Assembly (NCBI RefSeq): GCF_002162375.1
Contig: NZ_CP021425.1
Coordinates: forward strand, 841,501 to 905,500
Origin: Oleiphilus messinensis
GTDB taxonomy: Bacteria; Pseudomonadota; Gammaproteobacteria; Pseudomonadales; Oleiphilaceae
Direction of reading: 5' to 3'
DNA: 64,000 bases
Shown here piece after piece: positions 60,701-64,000 of the stretch. Position 1 is the first letter of the stretch. Each line of letters opens with the position of its first letter. Under the pieces are notes generated by a model. That model saw nothing but the letters and a program-made list of their open reading frames with translations. It was not told the origin of the DNA and did not search any database. Made by a program: the position numbers and the translations under genes.

Positions 60701-62440
60701 GCCATTGTTGGTCCAAGAGGTTGAGCTGCTACCTGTTAGAGTGCTGAGCAAAGGTGTGCTGTTGAATGCTGCGGGGTTTGCGTCATCGACAGAGTAAATG
60801 CTCATGTTTTTAGTGTCGGTGGACTCTGTATTAGCTATGAAGCTGATATAAGCTGAGGTGATTTCGGCATCTTTCGGAATTTGCATATCGGTGAAGCGTA
60901 ATCCAATATAGCTGTTCTCATCGAAGTCTAAGTTGCTTCCACTCAAGCTGTTGGCTGAGCCACCTGATGAAAATTCTGCGTCATTGTTATTTGAATTTAT
61001 TTGTTTTACCACTGAATCTTGCATGCAGTTTCCAACGGCAGAATTTTCATCATATTCTACAACCAGGCGAGGGGCACTACCTGGGTCACTATCATGACTG
61101 GTGAACTTTCGGGTACCTGTGCCACTGATAATAAAGCTCATTGCATTTCCGCCGCACCAATCTGACTCGGCAACAACTTCCTCGACCAGATTTTTCAAGT
61201 CAGGGGTTTGATAAACTTCATCATTTGTCCAATCGCTTACGGAGTTCCAGGGAACCACCGCAGTTGTCGTTCCTCTGAGACTGATGTCGCCACTGCTATT
61301 GGTGAAGGGGGCTGAGTTTGCTGATTTGTGGGCTACAATCGATAAATTCGTATCCACACTGGAGTTATCACTGGAGGTAAACTCTATGTAAGCGGATGTA
61401 ATCGTTGCCCCTTGCGGGATATTCACTTCACCGAATCTCAGACCAACTATTCGGTTTGCTGAGGAAGATGTGTCGTCGTGCCAGTTTATTTGTAGGATCG
61501 GGGCATCACAACCGTTATAATAACTAGGTGTACAAAGAGACCTGTTCCCACCTTCCGGGTCGAGATAAAATGCTATCGCCTGCCCAGTATTCCAGTCAGA
61601 TTTGTTGATTATCTGTTGAACTAGAGTTGATATATCAGGGGATGTATATTCGACTCCTGACCCGCCTGTGGGAACTGTCCAATCAATGTTTGTGCTGAGA
61701 TAGCTTCGGCCAGCGGGGGGGCCAGCTGAATAATTCTGTGGAGAGGCATTATCTTCAATTTTTATCTTAACAGTACCACTATTATCGCTTCGATTGCTCT
61801 CCATCAACAAATAAGCTGAATCTATAGTCATACCCTTTGCGATATCGATATCGGTAAAACGAAATCCGAGGTGCTCTGTGCCAAAGCCTGCATAGAGGCA
61901 GCAAGTCCCTGTCGATGAGCCTTCGGCGTAATCTGAATTGGATCCCCAGGATGCAAACTCAACGCCGCTGCTCTGACTTTGAGTCATTATAATTGTGTTA
62001 TCATTTAGTGAGACTGAAGAGTCAGTTGTATTTTCAGTGGCATCATCACTGTCTTGTTCAATTTGTGAGGTAACAATTGCATCAGCAACGGCATCGTCGA
62101 TGTATCGTACAGGATAAAGTATTGGCCCACCATTATTGTCGTAGTTTCCTGGTGATGAAAAACGCATTAGTCCGACATTTATCCCGGTAGCTGAATCCAG
62201 TATCGTTGTCAGGGAATCCTGCATTACCTCCAGGCGGTCTCGATCGTCACCGCTTACTTCCCCATCCATACTCCCTGACGTATCCATAATAAACATGATG
62301 TTTGGAACAACCGTTCCTGAGGTGCTGGCACCAAAATATACTTCGGTGTCATCTGCATGAAGGTTTCCGCTTCCAAGCAATGTGTAAAGACAGGCTAACG
62401 TTGCCGTCAGCGATTTTTGATGTAGCTGCTTTGTGTTCAT
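57788..62440 (-). CDS. pilY1: Type IV pilus tip adhesin/mechanosensor PilY1, with repeat insert in the VWA domain
   Basis: PilY1 sits at the pilus tip and is needed for pilus assembly, adhesion and surface sensing. The 1550-residue protein has a signal peptide (about 1-29) and a von Willebrand A domain with MIDAS residues DTSGS (53-57), Thr671 in GYTPISG and Asp761 in FLSDGEPNS. Between the first and second MIDAS parts lie three related beta-rich repeats (about 186-320, 331-463 and 511-643), each with LRF or FRF, ITSAYI or IDSAYL, a W near the middle, an L/I-V-x-x-I helix, SDW or PTW, and a GNA/GQA strand. The C-terminal half is the PilY1 beta-propeller, starting near residue 870, with acidic EF-hand-like loops at about 909-919, 1123-1134 (DTDNDNLVDSDE) and 1275-1283 (DFNNNGVID, the conserved calcium site). 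pilX is 74 bp upstream. Confidence 0.93.
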   Translation of the reverse strand: MNTKQLHQKSLTATLACLYTLLGSGNLHADDTEVYFGASTSGTVVPNIMFIMDTSGSMDGEVSGDDRDRLEVMQDSLTTILDSATGINVGLMRFSSPGNYDNNGGPILYPVRYIDDAVADAIVTSQIEQDSDDATENTTDSSVSLNDNTIIMTQSQSSGVEFASWGSNSDYAEGSSTGTCCLYAGFGTEHLGFRFTDIDIAKGMTIDSAYLLMESNRSDNSGTVKIKIEDNASPQNYSAGPPAGRSYLSTNIDWTVPTGGSGVEYTSPDISTLVQQIINKSDWNTGQAIAFYLDPEGGNRSLCTPSYYNGCDAPILQINWHDDTSSSANRIVGLRFGEVNIPQGATITSAYIEFTSSDNSSVDTNLSIVAHKSANSAPFTNSSGDISLRGTTTAVVPWNSVSDWTNDEVYQTPDLKNLVEEVVAESDWCGGNAMSFIISGTGTRKFTSHDSDPGSAPRLVVEYDENSAVGNCMQDSVVKQINSNNNDAEFSSGGSANSLSGSNLDFDENSYIGLRFTDMQIPKDAEITSAYISFIANTESTDTKNMSIYSVDDANPAAFNSTPLLSTLTGSSSTSWTNNGWVYGETVITSDISDRIEEIVSKPTWTSGNALGIIIETTDGNGTGSATSYNSSAGSAPKLFVTYKGDYAVGGVTVRDTLKSYVANFGHDGYTPISGTLAEAALYFRGSGVKFGTKRGSSGSRKFRTSHPDSYTGGTHYIPNGCPGWDSSNSNCGSEAINGSPVYISPIDNLCAPNHIMFLSDGEPNSHGSTTAGVVQGITGESCSTGDNGKNCAKELAEFLVTEDQSSTLSGTQTVVTNTISFASNIPFMAELAQAGGGTFYQANNEAELVQALSEGIKNALDKTTSFVSAGVTVNQFNRLTNDDDLYFSLFKPTDSTDWPGNVKRYKFDTDSDSIVDVNTDPAITADGAFEEGARSFWKPSYESGTAIDDGNDVAKGGAAASMPSSRNVYTYLGTSSTLANSSNALSEDNSVITQAMLNVSNSTEREQVLKWARGVDVDDFDSDSNTTEIRLQMGDPLHSRPVLVRYDNSGTSQTVLFVATNQGYLHAINADDGDSSHTDDGNELWSFVPSQLLGNLKLFRDNSTGISHVYGLDGPITINHIDTDNDNLVDSDEKVYLYIGMRRGGRNYYALDISDYDNPKMLFVIQGGTGDYLDLGQTWSSATPATIKWDGDSKDVIIFGGGYDVTQDSEDTTPLADGMGQTVFIADAITGALLWSAKANAGDPALTSAGYDIANSKATVTLTNSIPGDIRAIDFNNNGVIDTLYASDTNAQVFRFDINETNTGVSDFATGGRIAHLNATTVAGNRRFYYSVDPSLVVLNNDERFVALSVGSGYRAHPLNKSTDEHFFVLRDYGVLENKFDHDIALSDLADVSEAATDTSARALIDASAGKGWYINLANTNVGKSGEKVTAPSLTVNNTVIFSTYIPPASANVGACTPSEGTGRTWFVDILDGTPLESRMADIENPELTDRHTEENVAGLPPGVIPLFTEEGMVLLEGKNVLAAPPSPPGDPLKVYRRRKGRAELFNSN

Positions 62441-62514
62441 AATATCTTACTCCAGCATTAACTGAATCTGCACCTCAATACAAAGGATTTGCTGTTCCTA
62501 CTTACTTATTCCTA

Positions 62515-63261
62515 TCAATTGAATACGCAGAGCGTTGGTCGTTGCCAGCGTAGCCATTCATCGATATAAAAAAGAGCTTCTTCTCCAGCGATATTTTGTG
62601 TCGGTACTCCATTGCCATCAACATCAAGCCAGCCGGAGCCTTCGACGTATAATATGGGGCAGCCAAGTGTACTGCCCACACCCAGAGAACTGGCCATGCC
62701 AGGGCCGCAATCTGTGGGCGCGCAGCTGGCATAATAGGCGTGTGATAAACCGATTATCGGGCTTGCAGCACCGGTGGTATTTTGGAAATCCACGTCATCA
62801 CAGGCTAATGTACTGGTTCCTTCGGCCGTCTTGGCGATCGTACCGCTGTTGTTGACACAGGCTTTAAATGCACTCGCAGCTTGTTTTACAAAAGGTACCG
62901 GCGGGGCGGGTGAAAGCTCGATTGTGCGGCGAACAACATTCAAGGTAATATTGCCACTGTGGTTCAGGCTGCCACCAAATACGGTTCCGCCCTCCTGAGC
63001 ATACGCATCGACCGAAGATTGTGCGGCATTTTGGTTCAAAGCGACGAGTTGGGTGTTGGTCGCCATTCGCTCTTGAAGTAGACCACTGGAAAATATGTAA
63101 GCGCCAATAATTGTCACAATCGCGAGCAGGATCAAGCTGGTCAGCAACACTGCGCCCTCCTGCCGGGTTTGATTTTGCTGCTGCCAAAAAGCGTAGGGCA
63201 GAGCTGTGTCTGCGGACTCGATGTGAAAATTTGCAACCGGTTGTTGTACATGATTATTCAT
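62515..63261 (-). CDS. pilX: Type IV pilus minor pilin PilX, long leader
   Basis: PilX is a minor pilin that primes pilus assembly with PilV, PilW and PilY1. The 248-residue protein has the PilX hallmark helix EGAVLLTSLILLAIVTIIGAYIFSSG followed by LQERMATN. The leader before the presumed cleavage Gly is about 36 residues (polar, with many Gln), much longer than usual, and I see no internal ATG or GTG that would shorten it. The start is the ATG at 63261 with GGAG about 10 nt upstream; a TTG at 63270 is too close to it. It begins just after the pilW stop. Confidence 0.85.
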   Translation of the reverse strand: MNNHVQQPVANFHIESADTALPYAFWQQQNQTRQEGAVLLTSLILLAIVTIIGAYIFSSGLLQERMATNTQLVALNQNAAQSSVDAYAQEGGTVFGGSLNHSGNITLNVVRRTIELSPAPPVPFVKQAASAFKACVNNSGTIAKTAEGTSTLACDDVDFQNTTGAASPIIGLSHAYYASCAPTDCGPGMASSLGVGSTLGCPILYVEGSGWLDVDGNGVPTQNIAGEEALFYIDEWLRWQRPTLCVFN

Positions 63262-63266
63262 CGATA

Positions 63267-64000
63267 TCAATCTCCATTCGCAACAATGGCAGTACCGTTA
63301 ACCAACAGCCGCATCCTTCGGTCGTCGTAGTTGAGTGTTGCCTCATTAAAAAGGGTGTAGCTTTGCGCCGTATTTTGGTCATAAGCGTTGACTTCGGAGC
63401 CTCGTAACAATATGGAGAATCGAACGGACATTAAGGTGGATAAGCCGGTGGCGTTAAAGTCGTAAGCCTCTACATAACGGTCGATAATGCCATCTTTCAT
63501 CTGGGCGGTAGAAGTGTAGGGGGTTTTTTGTCCATTTGAATCATCCAGGCCATACAACACCTGCAAGCTTTCAACATCGCTTAAAATAATATCATTGGCC
63601 GTTCCTACAGTTCCTTGACAACGTAATTCACCGTTTTCAACATAATACGTGTTGGTAACCACGCCTACGTTCCCGCTATTGACGGCTGCCCCTAAGCAAT
63701 CACGGACTCCATTGTAGGTAATCTGAATTCTGTCACACATAAGGCTTGAGGATTCCGCTGCATTGCATACGGTAACATCCTCACCCGTGCCGGTTGTACC
63801 AAATGTGATAGCTGTGGGGCTGTCGCCCTCTGTGGTGGGATCCAGCCAGCCGCCCCGTTCTAATTCATTATTGAGGTAGACGCTGACAAATCTTGCTTTC
63901 TCTTGCAAATCAGAGATGGAGCTATGCAGCGTGTTTGTTTTAGACGCTGAAAGAAAAACATTTAAGGCTCCGGCGATAATGAAAAGGCCTAGCGTTGCGC
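63267..64000 (-). CDS. pilW: Type IV pilus minor pilin PilW (5' end outside window)
   Basis: The frame is open to the right edge, giving about 243 C-terminal residues. The first visible part (LGLFIIAGALNVFLSASKTNTLHSS, then DLQEKARFVSVYLNNELERGGW) matches the end of the pilin helix and the PilW-specific QExxRFxxxxLxxxLR segment. The visible part has cysteines near DVTVCNAAESSSLMCD and CLGA. The prepilin leader lies outside. It abuts pilX, so it is one operon with pilX, pilY1 and pilE. Confidence 0.88.
   Translation of the reverse strand, partial: ATLGLFIIAGALNVFLSASKTNTLHSSISDLQEKARFVSVYLNNELERGGWLDPTTEGDSPTAITFGTTGTGEDVTVCNAAESSSLMCDRIQITYNGVRDCLGAAVNSGNVGVVTNTYYVENGELRCQGTVGTANDIILSDVESLQVLYGLDDSNGQKTPYTSTAQMKDGIIDRYVEAYDFNATGLSTLMSVRFSILLRGSEVNAYDQNTAQSYTLFNEATLNYDDRRMRLLVNGTAIVANGD

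Overview
The window is a chromosomal segment of a gammaproteobacterium of the Pseudomonadales/Oceanospirillales type, probably marine. The evidence is gene order: priA-rpmE-maeB-mrcA-pilMNOPQ-aroK-aroB-gltB-gltD-hemE, radA-mapZ, nrdR-ribDE-ribBX-ribH-nusB-thiL and ispB/rplU-rpmA-obgE-proB/rpsT/murJ-ribF-ileS-lspA-fkpB-ispH/pilE-pilY1-pilX-pilW are all blocks that I know, from memory, from Pseudomonas aeruginosa. There they lie far apart; here they are joined. A wax ester synthase-like acyltransferase and DUF6316 and DUF2057 proteins point to relatives of Marinobacter, Alcanivorax or Ketobacter. The genus is inference. I see no tRNA, rRNA, CRISPR array, prophage or toxin-antitoxin gene.

Layout. 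1-4.1 kb: priA (cut by the left edge), rpmE and a short malic enzyme. 4.1-24.4 kb: PBP1A diverging from the type IV pilus alignment and secretin operon pilMNOPQ, then shikimate genes aroK and aroB, an ATPase-SPOR cell-division-type protein, glutamate synthase gltBD, hemE and radA. 24.4-30.1 kb: a MapZ-type c-di-GMP receptor, the ribosome-associated ABC-F factor ettA, and a large PAS-GGDEF-EAL protein. 30.1-31.8 kb: one complete IS1380-family (ISEcp1-like) element with 14-bp terminal repeats and a 5-bp TCTAT target duplication, inserted just upstream of the glyA promoter. 31.8-39.1 kb: glyA with a structured leader, nrdR, the riboflavin genes, nusB and thiL. 39.1-43.7 kb: accessory small genes (DUF6316, a DUF2057 lipoprotein, amrB-amrA, wax synthase). 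43.8-56.6 kb: ispB, ribosomal proteins L21, L27 and S20, obgE, proB, murJ, ribF, ileS, lspA, fkpB and ispH. 56.7-64 kb: the minor-pilin and tip-adhesin cluster fimT, pilE, pilY1, pilX, pilW (pilW cut by the right edge).

How it fits together. Two type IV pilus clusters (alignment/secretin and minor pilin/PilY1) share the segment with two c-di-GMP genes (mapZ and the GGDEF-EAL protein), which fits a surface-attached, twitching lifestyle. Most of the rest is core metabolism and translation with ordinary operon overlaps, consensus sigma70 promoters before gltB, ispB, rplU and rpsT, and intrinsic terminators at most operon ends.

The least ordinary items are a PilY1 whose von Willebrand A domain is interrupted by three homologous beta-rich repeats, nested inverted repeats starting at the predicted first base of the glyA transcript, a perfect inverted repeat with 28-bp arms between proB and rpsT, a wax synthase with HHxxxDA in place of HHxxxDG, and an operator-like dyad on the gltB -35 box. 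I did not find a clearly new multi-gene system.
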